In this document: piece by piece, positions 11,929-23,709 of the stretch
Position numbering within the stretch: the first letter of the stretch is position 1
How the letters are laid out: each line of letters opens with the position of its first letter
From: Cryptomeria japonica
Lineage: Eukaryota > Streptophyta > Pinopsida > Cupressales > Cupressaceae
DNA: 64,000 nt
Direction: 5' to 3'
NCBI RefSeq assembly: GCF_030272615.1
Contig: NC_081414.1
Location: forward strand, 338,006,502-338,070,501
Notes under the pieces: model-generated
What the model saw: the letters and a program-made list of their open reading frames with translations, nothing else
Databases searched by the model: none
What the model was told of the DNA's origin: nothing
Translations under genes and position numbers: made by a program

Positions 11929-14900
11929 ATCTCCCCAATAATCCAACACTTTTGGGTGTAGCTGAACTTTAAGGGTGTCTTTTGTTGTCGCAAAGGTATT
12001 TTGTGTTTTCTCCTTTCTTTGTAGGTTTGTTTGGGTTTCTTTTTTGTTTTTTCTTTGTTTGTCGCTAGTGGAAACCACGCAAGTTTCTACACCACTTTGT
12101 TTCCTAGTTTTTGTTTTGTGTTTGGTGCAAAATTTTAATGATGCCTCCCATAATCCCTTAGTGTGAAGAAGGTGTATTAGGGTTTCTTTATTTTAACCTG
12201 AAATTGCTCTTCACATTTGTGTGTGCTTTGTACCTTGAATTGATGGTTCACCCTTGCTAGGGCTTGGGATTATTAAAGAAATAAAATCTCTTGTTTATGG
12301 TGCCTTGTCCTTTGGGTTGAGTTGAAACTATGTCTTTTAGAATGTAGTATGGTCTCACTGTGATGAACAAAATTAGCTAGGTCAAATCAAATGAGAACAC
12401 CCTGAGAACAAACTCACAACTTAAGGTTAACTTGTACTTATCAACCTACTAGGATCTGAGAATGAATAGAGTTAAAATGGATCGGGGATTCGACATCCTT
12501 GATCCTTGATCTCATACCTCTAATGAACTCCAAAAGGATAAGGGATTCAACATCTCTATTCCTTGATTCTATGCTACCCAAAATCAAGCGGGGATTGAGG
12601 ACATTGTATCTCCAATACCCAAAAGGTGTCATGGATTCCACATCCTTGACTCCTGAATTTGCATGACCCGATTCTTTACAAGGGTGTTAGGGGTATAACA
12701 TCCTTGATCCCTAAAAACCCTTTGCCTAAGGATTTAAGTGGGGATCAAGGATGTTGACATGCCCAACCCTTGAAAAGGAGAATTTTGGATTTCTTGATAA
12801 GAATTTATTTCTAGTTTAGATTGCTTAGTTAATTAGATAATTAGTTTTACTTAGTTGTTAATTGCAACTTTAGCTTTTAAATTTGAGTTTTCAATGAAGT
12901 GCAATATGTAGTTTAAGTATAGTCATTTTCTTTTCCATAATAAGTGTTTCTCACTTAACTCATTTGGTCGTGCAAAATTGGTGATGTCTCAAAAGAAGGT
13001 GGCACCCGTGAAGTACAAATTCAAAGGTCACCTCCCTTCAACTAAGTTGGTCTCAATGGATTGAAGTACAATTGATACTATCTTGGGGAATGTATAATTT
13101 CTTGAGGATGTCAAATCTTTATGGTAGAACATTGTGGGCCACATCCTTGGTTTGTCCAGGATTAGTGCTAGCTATAGGCTTCCATGTTTATCTACAACCT
13201 CCAAACTTGGTGCTAGCATGTTCCATGAGATACAAGCCAGATGAGAGATGAGTTTGTAGCTTGTTGGGAGAGATCATCTTAGATATCTCTCTTGATGCAA
13301 TTGAATTTGTATTTCACATCCTCAACATGACCAATATGCCAAAGTCATAATGACATGGGGAGAGCAATATTATGTTGTTGAAAAGAACCCAATGACATAT
13401 ATCAATGATCAATTATTTGAGAAAGCAAAGAAGATCTCACAACTAGAACAAATAAAAATACTCCACAAAGCCTACTTCCATGTATATTCTAGGGAATATG
13501 TCACTCTCTAAGGAGGTTGGTAGGATTTTCAGATGTTAAGGATTTTAAGTCATGGATACTCCTATTCATAAAAACCATTACAACCAGGAGAGAGTTCATT
13601 GATTGGGGAAGTATGATCAACAACAATATAGATGAACAACTAATCAAGGTAAAGAAAGATCCCTAATTTTCATGGTGTTGTACTTGGTTCACCTACTGGC
13701 TACTTAGGCCATGTATCCTATACTGAAGAATATAGGGTCACTCATTAACACAAACATGAGAGTATATAATTACTATCCTCAGTTAGCACTAGAGAAGATA
13801 AATAAGAACCATGATATATTCAATGACTTTTTTGTTTGCTATCATAAGGACTCTTGAAGGAGATTTTAGTAAAATATTGTCATTGGATGTCACTATTGAA
13901 ATCCAAAGATTTGGGAGCTACTTCATTCAATTCAAGATTTTTACTTATATTAGAGTAGTAGACTACACGATATCCCCAAACAAGTTGCCCCAACACCCAT
14001 GCGACATATTTATTGTCTTAGATATTTATAGACAAGTAGTTGATGCCCATAAACTGGTGGTCAACAAACATAAGCCATGCATCTTGTTTCCTATAAGAGT
14101 TGGTGCTTATTATTGCTTGGAAATGAAAGCAACAAAGAATGTGGAAGCTAAATTACTAGAGTTCTCCTTAAATCCCTTGAAAATATAGAGGATTAAATTT
14201 GAACCCATTAGGACATTTAACATAGTGATAGGGTCTCATTTTAGGCATGTACTAGATATTGAATATCATTAGGCCAATTGCATTGATGATGATGAAGTCA
14301 GAATAAGGGACCATTGTCAGTTGGACCTCAACTTGGTATCCTCAACATAAAATATTTGGATTTAAAATAAAATAAGGGACAAAGACATTGAAAATAGATT
14401 GCATTACATTTACAATAAGAAGAGGGTCTTTGACATTCCTATGCATAATATAGATGAAAATTTAATAGAGCTTGAAGATATGAATCAACGAGCGAAAAAT
14501 TTCATACGCTATACTAACAAATGGATTAGTCATGCTTATGATATTCTTTCCATTTTTCAGGCTGAAAGTAAGCCCCAATAAGAACAAGAAAATGAATCCA
14601 AGGGAAAAAGGACCCCCACTACATCAAAGAAGCCACATCCTCCAACTAACCCAACAAGTCATGCTAGAGCTTTCACTGAGTAGATTCCATTGAAGGTGCA
14701 CAAGCAAATGAAAGGCAATAAGAGATTTCAAGGGACTCCAAAAAGTGCATAACCAAATAGGAAGAGGAAAGAAACTCTTGTTGTTTCCACCACTACTACT
14801 GCTACTCTTTTTTCAATTCACCAAAGAAATAGATTTGTCAGGGCTAAAGAGGAGACTGAATAAGTCTTTGAGGAAACCCCTATTATGTGCAATAGATTGA

Positions 14901-15075
14901 AGAAAGGACTGCGACCACCAAGAATTATTAGGGATTTTTTCGTGTAGGAAGTAGAGGAAGAAGTACCTCAACTACAAAAGAAGAAGAAAATGAGAGTTGA
15001 AGCCTCAAGTGTAGAAGATAAAGTTGCTCCTTCAACTCAACCTAAAGATGCAACTCCTTTTTTGGAGCACATTTC
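11929..15075 (+). other. Decayed coding-like region of unknown origin
   Basis: From about 11975 to 12800 the DNA is noncoding, with repeated cgacatccttgatcc-type phrases that resemble 4480-4760. From about 12980 short plus-strand frames broken by stops can be followed: a start-like segment MSQKKVAPVKYKFKGH, later 13811-14188 (125 codons), 14399-14581, and a Lys/Thr/Pro-rich segment from 14590 to 15060. I recognise no domain. It reads like the decayed ORF of another element or captured gene and is cut at 15075 by the LTR of element A. Confidence 0.35.
13811..14188 (+). pseudogene. Unidentified ORF fragment
   Basis: This is the longest open stretch in the decayed region, 125 codons. It contains a segment YTISPNKLPQHPCDIFIVL and an ILFPIRVGAYY segment, with no zinc finger, protease or RT motif. 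The start is arbitrary because the frame upstream is broken. I do not recognise the family. Confidence 0.25.
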
Positions 15076-16222
15076 TGTTAGATTTGTGTGAATGGTATCA
15101 TTAATGTCAAACCTGATGATCCGGCTAGGACTGAATGTAGCATGTTGAGTAGCAGTGGAAGATAGGTATGTATGTGACACTGGGTAGTGCGGTATGTAAG
15201 TATTGCAAGACTATTTTCTGGAAGATCCTTTGCTTCAAAATCTATTGTTTTTACTAGTTATGGTTTGTATCAAGTGTTGGTATTAGTTATGACATTTGAA
15301 TTGCTATTCGGACTTTGGTATTGCAATATGTCTTATGAATCCTATGCTCCAAAATCTATGGAATTTGTATCTTGAAGATGGAAGTCATTGTGATTGGAAT
15401 TTGTGCCTATGGGTTCATTTCTATGGGTCTGAAAGACCCTTGTTGTGCTCTGGTAATTAAAGTGTGTGTTTCGGTAATTAAGAAGGAAGCATGTAGAATA
15501 TCAATAAAGGCCAACTTGATTACCTTGTTTTGGTCAAGGCACATTTGAGTAGCACATTGATTCGAGAAATGCATTATTTATATAAACCTTTTGTGCTTGG
15601 TCGACATATTATCTTGGTGTGTGCGCTTACTAGTATATAATGCAAGTAAGGTGAGAGAGATTGAGAACATGTGAGCAGTAGAAGAAGTGTGTAAGAGAAA
15701 AGGTGAGTGTATGTGTCAAAAGTGCAAGCGCAGAGTTACACTAATCCCTTATCGGATTAGCTGAAAACAGTTGGATTGACAAATTGAAGACAAAGTTGTA
15801 GTGATCCTTTACCGGATCTGTTGTAGGTATTTGTGGATAGGTTAGAGAGATCCCTTATCAAATCTACTGTAAGTTGTTGTTTTGATATCTGAGCTTATCT
15901 AGGAAAAGACCCCATGCATTTAGAGATGCAATTTTCTTTAGTTCAATTAATTCTATTGTAGTAATCATTTGGACGGTGAGCCTTAGTTGTATTGTAAATT
16001 GGCAGTGAGTGAGCCCGTTTGTAAACACCATAAACTAGTTATATTATCTTAAGAGTTAACCCTTTCTATGGTTTTTCACATTTGGGTTTTGTTTATTATG
16101 CATTTTATGTTTCATGTTGAACAAATTAATTGCTAAGGTTAAATTGGTGGAAAGTTTTTATTGCTATGGGAATACTGATTCACCCCCCCTCTCAGTATTC
16201 TGATCCATTCAACCATCCAACA
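15076..16222 (+). repeat. 5' LTR of element A
   Basis: It begins TGTTAGATTTGTGTG and ends CCATCCAACA just before the primer site. It contains a TATA box, repeated ttatcggat/taccggat phrases, and near its end gattcacccccc followed by tctcagtat, the module shared with the other copia-type LTRs. No second copy lies in the window, so the boundaries rest on the TG/CA ends and the adjacent primer site. Confidence 0.75.
15577..15586 (+). promoter_or_regulatory. TATA box in the LTR of element A
   Basis: tttatataaa lies about 500 bp into the 1147-bp LTR, a plausible U3/R boundary. Function is inferred from motif and position. Confidence 0.5.
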
Positions 16223-16224
16223 AT

Positions 16225-16236
16225 TGATATCATGGC
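16225..16236 (+). other. Degenerate primer-binding site of element A
   Basis: tgatatcatggc follows the LTR end after a short at spacer. It resembles the copia consensus tggtatcagagc (initiator tRNA-Met) with several mismatches. Its position right after CA supports the LTR border. Confidence 0.65.
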
Positions 16237-16291
16237 TTAGTCCCTTGTTTTCTAGCTTAACCGCTTGATGAAGATCCTTGTTGGTTGAATC

Positions 16292-17360
16292 ATGGCACTG
16301 ATGAGTATGACCAGAGAATATTATCTAGACGAGGAAGTGAAGACAACCTTTGAAGATATGGAAAGTGTTGAATTAGAGAATTAAGAATTAAAAGAAAATG
16401 TGAAGGTAACAAATAAATGTGTATAGAAGTTGAGAGAACAGATTTGGAAGTTTAATTTGGGACATAAGGAAGTTAATAATCAATTGAAGGAGGCGAATGA
16501 AATCATTGAATATCTAATGCTGAAAATTGAGGAAAAGAACAAAGTGGAAGAAATTTTGAAAGATTCAATTAAGCTAAAGATTGAAGAATGCGAGAAGCTG
16601 GAACAAGAAGTGAAGAAGTTCAAGACATAAACTAAAGCTCTTGAAAGCGGAAAACTACTAGATGACTTAATTAACATGCAAAAAAATCATGAAGAGAAGA
16701 CTGGACTAGGATTTGAGACCGATGAATGTTCAAATTAGAAAGACAAAGACAAAGGCAAAGACGTTAAGGTGGAGGCAGAGAGGAAAACTGAAGATGTAAG
16801 CAAAATTCATAATCAAAGATCTAATACAAGAAGACCATTGGTTCATCAACCGAATCCACAAAGGTACCCATCATTTAATGGTTATTATTTTCAATGCAAT
16901 AAATTTGGTCATAAGGTTGTAGTATATAGAAGCATGAAGGAATTGAACACTCAATGTTACAATTGCAATAAGTTTGGTCATAAGGAAAATTACTGTAGGA
17001 ATCATGTTATGAGTCAGAATAGCTATCTACTTGGGATGAATAAGATGAATATTAATTTTCATGGCTATTGTCATCTATGCAACAATTATGGTCATGAAGC
17101 TATTTAGTGCAGATCTAGAATACATTTGATCAATTTAGTGCACAAGAACATCAAATGTTATAAATGCAATCAATCCAAACACTATGCTAATAAGTACAGA
17201 CATATGGTTGCTATGGAGAATTCTATGAAGAAGAATGTGGTCAATACTTATGAATAGAAGAAAAAATAAGTCATGGTATGGAGAAAAAAGGAGGTAAATA
17301 ATGAAAGTGAACCTGGTGTACCAAAATCCAGTGCAGGCACCTCTTCCTTTGATAACTGAG
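16292..17360 (+). pseudogene. Element A ORF1: coiled coil plus four CCHC knuckles (Gag-like), dead
   Basis: From the ATG at 16292 a Glu/Lys/Leu-rich heptad region (about residues 20-115) predicts a coiled coil, followed by a basic linker and four CCHC zinc knuckles between about 16885 and 17200. Knuckle 2 (CYNCNKFGHKENYC) and knuckle 3 (CHLCNNYGHEAI) keep their metal ligands; knuckles 1 and 4 have Cys replaced, mostly by Tyr. At least five in-frame stops occur, several at positions likely once Gln. The layout equals family Y ORF1 (60202-61338). A nucleic-acid-binding, self-associating Gag-like role is inferred from architecture only. Confidence 0.75.
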
Positions 17361-17744
17361 CTTGTTGCTTTGGCTCAGGGGGAGTTTTTCAAGGATATAA
17401 TTCAACCCCCCTTTATAAAGTAGTTCATATTGTGGGTTTGGCATGACTGCGTTGGATATGCAATCCAGTATTTTGGTAATGATGTTGACATTATTGACAA
17501 GACACTCTTTTTGGCGGGTAAACCCTAAAAGTGTTTGACAAGATAAATACAAATATTTGAGAACATTTTCTATAGCATGCATAGAAAGGAGTCTAAGGAG
17601 CAAAAAAGTAGTTGAAGAGAAGGGAAGTAGATCAAGAGATCATATTATGAAACCTAAGATGATTGTTGGAGAATCAAGCAACAAAGAATTTTAGATTTGG
17701 AAAAGGTATGATTAGATGAATTTGATATCAAAAATATTAGGAAG

Positions 17745-18311
17745 ATGGAAAGAAATTTGAATGATGAAGAATTACAAAAGGTTAAAGGGTTAGGGAGAAA
17801 AGGATTGGATATGTGGATTGAATTTCCCTGGTGTGAAGATGAAGGCTTACTCAAACTTATCCCAAGTCAAGTGCAAAATGATTGCATTGTGTTGGAAAAA
17901 CCTTATCTTATTTCTAAGGATGTCATTTCAGTAATTACTGGGCTATGCGATAAAGGAACTGTTCTGGTAAAAAAGACTGTGGAGAACAAGGAAGTTGAAA
18001 CTCTAACTAGAGTGATAGGATATCAAAGAGCATTGCTGATTGACAAAATTATTGATCCCACAGTGAGGTATGCTGCACACGATATATCTTATAAAATTTA
18101 TTTCAAAAATAGAAAAGGTTCTACCTCGACTATTGTTGTATATTTTGTGCATAAGCTTTCTATGGAAGATGCAATTTACAATTTGTTTCAATTGTTGGGG
18201 AATCAATTGTTAAAAAGTATTAAAATGACAGAGAATCAAGGCTATCCCTTCTGGTTTGGTTCTTTGCTTGTATGTTTAGCAATGCATTTTCTAGGATCTT
18301 TGTATCATTGA
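17745..18311 (+). pseudogene. Element A ORF2 N-terminal domain (PMD-reminiscent), fragment
   Basis: The 188-codon open frame aligns by eye with family Y ORF2 (59123-59891 continued at 24863). A has LISKDVISVITGLCDKG where Y has ITKEAVKVVAGLPSTG, and FWFGSLLVCLAMHF where Y has FRFGNLLVCLMLHI. The layout (a helix ending in a G-L-P-like turn, then an R-x-L plus D-x-x-V-R segment) recalls plant mobile domain or putative plant transposon proteins, but that assignment is tentative. Earlier sequence (about 17600-17744) seems to belong to the same ORF with stops. The frame breaks after 18311. Confidence 0.5.
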
Positions 18312-18417
18312 AAAAGAATGTGTTATGGAAATCGCAAGTTCCGGTTGCTAAGTAGATCTATCGCTATCTGAATTGTTTGGAAAAGAGAGATTTTTTGAAC
18401 CATGTGAAGAATATTTT

Positions 18418-18835
18418 AAGATTTGGTATCCCCTGCTACCAGTTCTGCTAAGGAGACTTTGGCCTCTAGGAAAAGGAAACTAAAGGAGACTATGTTTTTT
18501 GGTTCTTCAAAACTTAAAAAGAAGAAGAAAGATCAGAAACAAGAAGATTTTATTGAATTAGATGATCCAGAATCTCCTCTGGCTAAAGAAAAGGTGACTG
18601 TTGTAGAGCAAGGAGAAGATGTTTTAGAGGAAGAAATAGATAATATACAATATATGTTAGAGAGATGCAATGATGCACAAAGGACTTTGTCAGAATGCAT
18701 TCATGAAATAAAGGATTGTATTGATAGCGCCAACAAAGTTTACAAGTATTGTCTCCAATGGCTGGCTGTTATGGAAAACTACAAGGTGAAAGTTGAATCT
18801 ATTGAATCATAACTAAGTTTTATTGGGGAAACATT
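18418..18835 (+). pseudogene. Element A ORF2 C-terminal tail (basic plus helical)
   Basis: The tail has a Ser/Thr start, then a lysine cluster (KRKLKE ... KLKKKKKDQK) like a nuclear-localisation or DNA-contact patch, an acidic stretch (EQGEDVLEEEI), and a Cys-containing helical segment (ERCNDAQRTL ... YKYCLQWL). Family Y ORF2 has the same order of basic patch then helical tail. The segment is repeated at 19233-19690 and partly at 63572-64000. It could be translated alone or as the end of ORF2; stops upstream prevent a decision. Confidence 0.45.
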
Positions 18836-19048
18836 TAATTTTTTTAGTGATAAGGATGGAAGTCAGAGGAAAAAGGTAGATTCTCTATGAGATGAGTTGT
18901 TATCACTATAGAGGTAGAAGGAAGACATTGTGAGTATCTTCTGGAAGGTGAAAGAAATTGTTGAAGCTAAATTAAAACATTTTTTCAGGACTTCTTAGGG
19001 ATGCAAAATAATATGAGAAAAATCTATCCATTTTTGACAGCTCATCTC

Positions 19049-19196
19049 ATGCCATTGATTTGTTAGTTGAAACCAAAAAAGCTTCAATAAGTATTAAACT
19101 GATAGTGCAATCCTGAAAGGTTATGCCATTGATTTGTTAGTTGAAACCATAAGAGCTTCAATAAGTATCAAACTGACAGTGCATTCATGAAAGGTT
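19049..19196 (+). repeat. 74-bp tandem duplication within tail copy 1
   Basis: Two adjacent units begin atgccattgatttgttagtt (19049 and 19123) and end near cctgaaaggtt. The third tail copy at 63.9 kb has a single unit, so the duplication is specific to this copy. Confidence 0.8.
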
Positions 19197-19700
19197 CTTC
19201 TGAAACTTAAGGAGAGATACAAATACAAGCAGAAGATTTGGTATCCCCTGCTACCATTTTTGCTAAGGAGAGTTTGGCCTCCAGGAAAAGGAAACTTAAG
19301 GAGACTATGTTTTTTGGTTCTCCAGAACCTAAAAAAAAGAAGAAAGATTAGAAATAGGAAGATGTTATTGAATTAGATGATCTAGAATCTCTTGTGGTTG
19401 TAGAAAAGGTGGCTGCTTCAGAGCAATGAGAAGATGTTTCAGAGAAAGAAACATATAATATACAAAATATGTTAGAGAGATGCAATGATGCACATAGGAC
19501 TTTGTCAGAATGCATTCATGAAATGGATTGTATTGATAGCACCAACAAAGTTTACAAGTATTGTCTCCAATGGTTGGTTGCTATGGAAAATCACAAGGTG
19601 AAATTTGAATCAATTGAATCATAACTAAGTTTTATTGGGAAAAAAATTGATTTTTTGAGTGATATGAAAGCCAGAGGAAAAAGGTAGATACAAGCAGGAA

Positions 19701-20772
19701 TGTTAATTTGAATTATTAGGTCCCGGAGACAACTGAGAGGGGGGGGGGGTGAGGTGAATCAGTTGTCTACTAATATTAAACCAAAAACAACTTAATCAAA
19801 TTATTGCTTAATACCGGTGAAATAGTCTATTATACCGATGGACAAATTTTAATAGATAAATGCAATACCGGTAAAGATTAATGCATGAACCTAAAAGAAA
19901 AAGTCATCCACAACAAATAAAACCAATATTTGTATGTGGAAACCCTGTAAGGGAAAAAACCATGGTGGGAAACCTTACCCACAATCAAATGATACTACTA
20001 CAGATAGTAAGTGTACATAAATGGGGTCTGCACATGCAGAAAGGCCAAGCACCTAGAGCTCACTGCTCAAACACAAATGGGAGTCACACTGACTACAATT
20101 GGATGATTAAATCCAATAAGAATGTACTGCTCAAAATAGCATCTTCATATGATGGATTCAGTACCGATGTAGTTCTGATATGCTTTCACAAAAACCTAGC
20201 TTCACCTTCAAATGATGTCTGCGTGTATAGCTCTACTTAATCTCGCATATACCTTCATACAAATCCTTTTTCACATTCCACCATCAATCTTACAATTAAG
20301 ACCTTACATTTATACCATAACCTAAGACCAATTTTAGTAGGTCGGCTCTACAAGATATTACAATAAAATTATTTTACAAACAATACAATATCCGATGCAA
20401 TAAGCAATTGAACATGTCGGCTTAATGCATTTACAATAATAATTAATCATCTCCATAACGTACCATGCTGATCTGGAAAAGATAAACCTGCTGGTGTAAC
20501 TCTGGACCTATTTGCCGGTAACAACAAATATGCAAATATGAATATGCCAATAAACAATTCTCCAAGATAAGATGTCCAAACAATGTCTTTGACATAACCA
20601 AGTGTTTTCCAAGTCATTCCAAGTGTCGGTGATCATTATTTCCTGCCGATGTACCATATATCGGTGACTGTGTAGAAGTCACTTGCTTACCAGTGAATGT
20701 TGTTGGATCTCCAAAGTGCTAGAGTTTTAGTAGGTCTTGACATCAATGACAAAACCATACAAAATACCAACA
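19701..20772 (-). repeat. 3' LTR of copia X
   Basis: The plus strand runs tgttaatttg ... aaaataccaaca, so the minus strand begins TGTTGG and ends CA. It shows the conserved module in reverse: a G tract (gagagggggg) then gtgaatcag, and later gtggaaacc and ctgcacatgcagaaaggcc. The segment cctagagctcactgctcaa also occurs in the LTR at 61410-62222, but the rest is diverged. Confidence 0.8.
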
Positions 20773-20784
20773 ATCTCCCCCTTT
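20773..20784 (-). other. Polypurine tract of copia X
   Basis: The minus strand reads AAAGGGGGAGAT immediately before the LTR, in the phrase ccaccaatgccaaaggggg. Confidence 0.85.
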
Positions 20785-21139
20785 GGCATTGGTGGCAACA
20801 TAAGATGGAAAAACCATCAAAGTGCCAAAACAGAAATGCCAAGTATAAAAACCAATAATCTCCCCAAAGTAACAATCTCTCCCCCTGAGAGTAATATGAG
20901 TTTCCTTATGTTTTTCTGTACCAATCTCTTCCCAAAAGATAATGTGTTTTTCCATAGATATCTCTCCCCATTTGACATTAAATGCCAAAGTTACAATAAA
21001 ATCAAGTCCATATACAAAATACCAACCAATTACAATATACCAACTACTCCCCCTGAGAAGTAGCTTCCTCATCAAAGCCAGAGTAAGAATATATCTCTGT
21101 TAATTCTGCCAATTGATGACAGACATCAACTCTCTAAGT
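20785..21139 (-). other. 3' untranslated region of copia X
   Basis: It contains additional gggggaga-like purine tracts (20876-20890, 20962-20970, 21049-21055 in reverse) typical of the region between RNase H and LTR in these copia families. Open frames on both strands here (20737-21075) are not supported by motifs. Confidence 0.6.
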
Positions 21140-23684
21140 ATCTACTGGTGGGGGTATGACCCCGAGCTATTCTCTAAGGTATTCAAAAGTTTCCTTAGGC
21201 AAAGGTTTAGTAAAAATATCTGCAAGCTGTTCTGTAGTATTCACATAAACCAGTTTTATTTCTTTTGCTTCAACTTTTTCCCTTAGAAAATTCAGTTTGA
21301 TGGAAACATGTTTTGTTTTAGAATGTAGTACTGGATTCTTAGATATATCAATTGTTGTTGTGTTATCACAATAGATAGTTATAGGTTCCTTGCATTTTAC
21401 CTTTAAATCATTCAACATTTGTTTAAGCCAAAGTCCCTGTGTACAATTAGTTGCTGCTACAACATATTCTGATTCTGCTATTGATAAAGATGTACAACTC
21501 TGTTTCTTACTCAACCAAGAAACTAATCTACTTCCAAAAAAATGCTTCGCCAGTGGTGCTTTTTCTATCATCCACATCTCCTACCCAATTTGCATCTGTG
21601 TATGCACATAGGTCAAATTTTTCATCTCTAGGATACCATAATCCAAGATTTTTAGTGCCTTGTAAGTACCGAAAAATCCTTTTTACTGCTGATTCATGAT
21701 TTTCTCTAGGATTACTCTGAAATCTTGAAACAATACATACTACATTCATAATATCAGGTCTTGTTTGTGTTAAATACAGTAAACCTCCTATCATAGATTT
21801 GTATCTTGTTGGATTAATAGGAGTAGATTCATCTCTTAAAGATAGTTTGTCATTTGTAGTCATGGGTGTGCTTACCGGTTTAGAGTTCTCCATCCCAAAT
21901 TTCTTAAGTAACTCTTTTAAGTATATTGATTGACTCAAGAATATACCTTTGTAAGTCTGTGAAATCTGCAATCCTAAAAAGAATCTTATTTCACCAATCA
22001 TAGACATTTCAAATTCTTGCTGCATTTTAATACAAAAGTCTTTACACAATCCATCTTCTCCTCCAAAGACTATATCATCAACAAAAACTTCTATAGCCAA
22101 GATGTCATCATTAGTCACTTTATAGTATAAGTTACTATTAGCATTACCTTTTGAAAAACCAATCTTCAAAAGATACTTATTCACTCTGGCATACCAAGGT
22201 CTTGGAGCTTGCTTCAATCCATACAAAGCTTTCTTTAACCTACAAACCATATCTTTGTTATCTGTCAAAGAAAATCCATCAGGTTGTTCAATGTAGACTT
22301 CCTCTTCAAGATCTCCATTCAGAAATGCACATTTAATATCCATTTGATATACTTTGTAGTTCTTATGTGTTGAAAAGGCCAAAAATAATCTAACTGCCTC
22401 AATTCTAGCTATTGGTGCAAAGGTTTCATTATAGTCAACTCCTTCTTTTTGAGAATATCCCTTACACACTAATCTTGCTTTATTTCTGATAACCTTACCA
22501 TCTTCATTAAGTTTGTTTCTAAATACCCATTTTGTTCCAATTATATTTTTATCTTTAGGCCGGGGAACTAATGTCCAAGTGTTATTTTTCTCAATTTTAT
22601 CTAATTCTTCTTCCATAGCTTTAGTCCAATATTTATCTTCACATGCCTCATTAATTGATGATGGTTCAATTTGAGAAATAAGACACACCTCTTCATTTGC
22701 CAATCTTCCTCTTGTTATAACTCCTTTGTATTTATTTCCAATTATCCAATCTTCAGAATGATTCAATCTTACATACCGGGGTGTCTTTGTTTGTTGTTGT
22801 TCCTTGGTTATAGTGGAACTTTCAGATGATACCGGTGTAACTGGATTTTCACTCTGTATCAGTGGATTTGGTGTAGGTTCATTTGTTAGAATTTCTGTTG
22901 CCAGTTCAGAATCTATAGACCTTGAAGTTCCTCTGAATTGTTCATCAATCTTTACATTTGTACTCTCAACAATTTTCTGCAATCTCTTGTTAAAACATCT
23001 ATATGCTTTACTCTTAGATGAATAACCTAAAAAACATTCCTTCATCACTTCTAGGATCAAATTTCCCAATGTACTCATCTCTTCTGATGTAACATTTACT
23101 TCCAAATATTCTGAAATACTTAAGAGTAGGAGTAATACCAAACCATAGTTCATGAGGGGTCTTACCGGTTTCACCCTTGATGTGAACTTTGTTGAATGTA
23201 TAGACCGCTGTACTTACTGCCTCTCTCCAATATGCATGTGGCAAGTTTGCTTCTGATAACATACTTCTGGCTGCATCCAGGATAGTTCTATTTTTCCTTT
23301 CAACAACTCCATTCTTTTGTGGTGTCCGAGGTGCTGATAGCTATCTTCTAATTCCATTCACTTCACAAAATGTATTAAATTCCTTAGATGTAAATTCACC
23401 TCCTTGATCTGATCTTAAACATTTGATTTTCTTACCGGTTTCATTTTCAACCATTGCTTTGAATAGTTTAAACTTTCCAATTGGTTATGATTTTTCTCTG
23501 AGAAAAGTAACCCAACACATTCTAGAATAGTCATCAATGATTAGTATGAAATGTCTATCACCTTGTAAGCTTTTAGTTCTAGCTGGACCACATAAATCAG
23601 TATGAATTAAATCAAGAGCATTATTGGATTTTTCTGGAAAACTTTTGAAACTAGCTCTAACCTGTTTTCCAAATTGACATTCCT
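21140..23684 (-). pseudogene. Copia X pol: integrase, RT, RNase H (nearly readable)
   Basis: The order on the minus strand is GAG-pre-integrase zinc end (CKECQFGKQ), integrase core with all three acidic residues apparent (HTDLCGP, LRSDQGGEF, GVVERKN), RT with [26 protein letters not shown] and catalytic FVDDIVFGG, and RNase H with YTDANWVGD through ADIFTKPLP (ends about 21167). The largest continuous frame is 548 codons (21528-23174). Defects seen: stops replacing Gln near 23343 and 23487, frameshifts near 23040 and 21545. No Gag or protease of copia type precedes it; instead family Y sequence is joined at about 23690. Confidence 0.9.
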
Positions 23685-23709
23685 TACATACTCACAAATT
23701 GACATTCCT
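23670..23709. repeat. 15-bp direct repeat at the Y/copia X junction
   Basis: caaattgacattcct occurs at 23670-23684 (inside the copia CKECQFG codons) and again at 23695-23709 (inside the Y ORF2 codons QECQF), separated by 10 bp. It marks the fusion point and suggests homology-assisted template switching or recombination. Confidence 0.85.

Larger units (their letters stand above)
18418..19690 (+). repeat. 815-bp tandem duplication of the element A tail
   Basis: The unit begins aagatttggtatcccctgct at 18418 and again at 19233. The second copy keeps the lysine-rich segment and the helical tail but has extra stops and is truncated near 19690 at the border of B. A third, partial copy starts at 63572 with caacaaagtttacaag. 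All three share gaagccagaggaaaaaggtaga-type phrases. Confidence 0.85.
15076..19700 (+). mobile_element. Pol-less LTR element A, left part (plus strand)
   Basis: The element opens with a 1.15-kb LTR (15076-16222), a degenerate Met-type primer site, then a coiled-coil/CCHC ORF and a second ORF homologous in outline to family Y on the minus strand at 59-62 kb. No integrase, RT or RNase H is present. The tail is a duplicated 815-bp unit. The second tail copy is cut at about 19690-19700 by the LTR of B, and a third partial copy appears at 63572-64000, so A probably continues beyond the window. No 3' LTR is seen. Numerous stops make it a relic. Confidence 0.7.

Noticed and set aside
20687-21075. 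Open frames in both strands left of copia X RNase H
   Set aside because: They lie in the polypurine/3' untranslated region and carry no domain.
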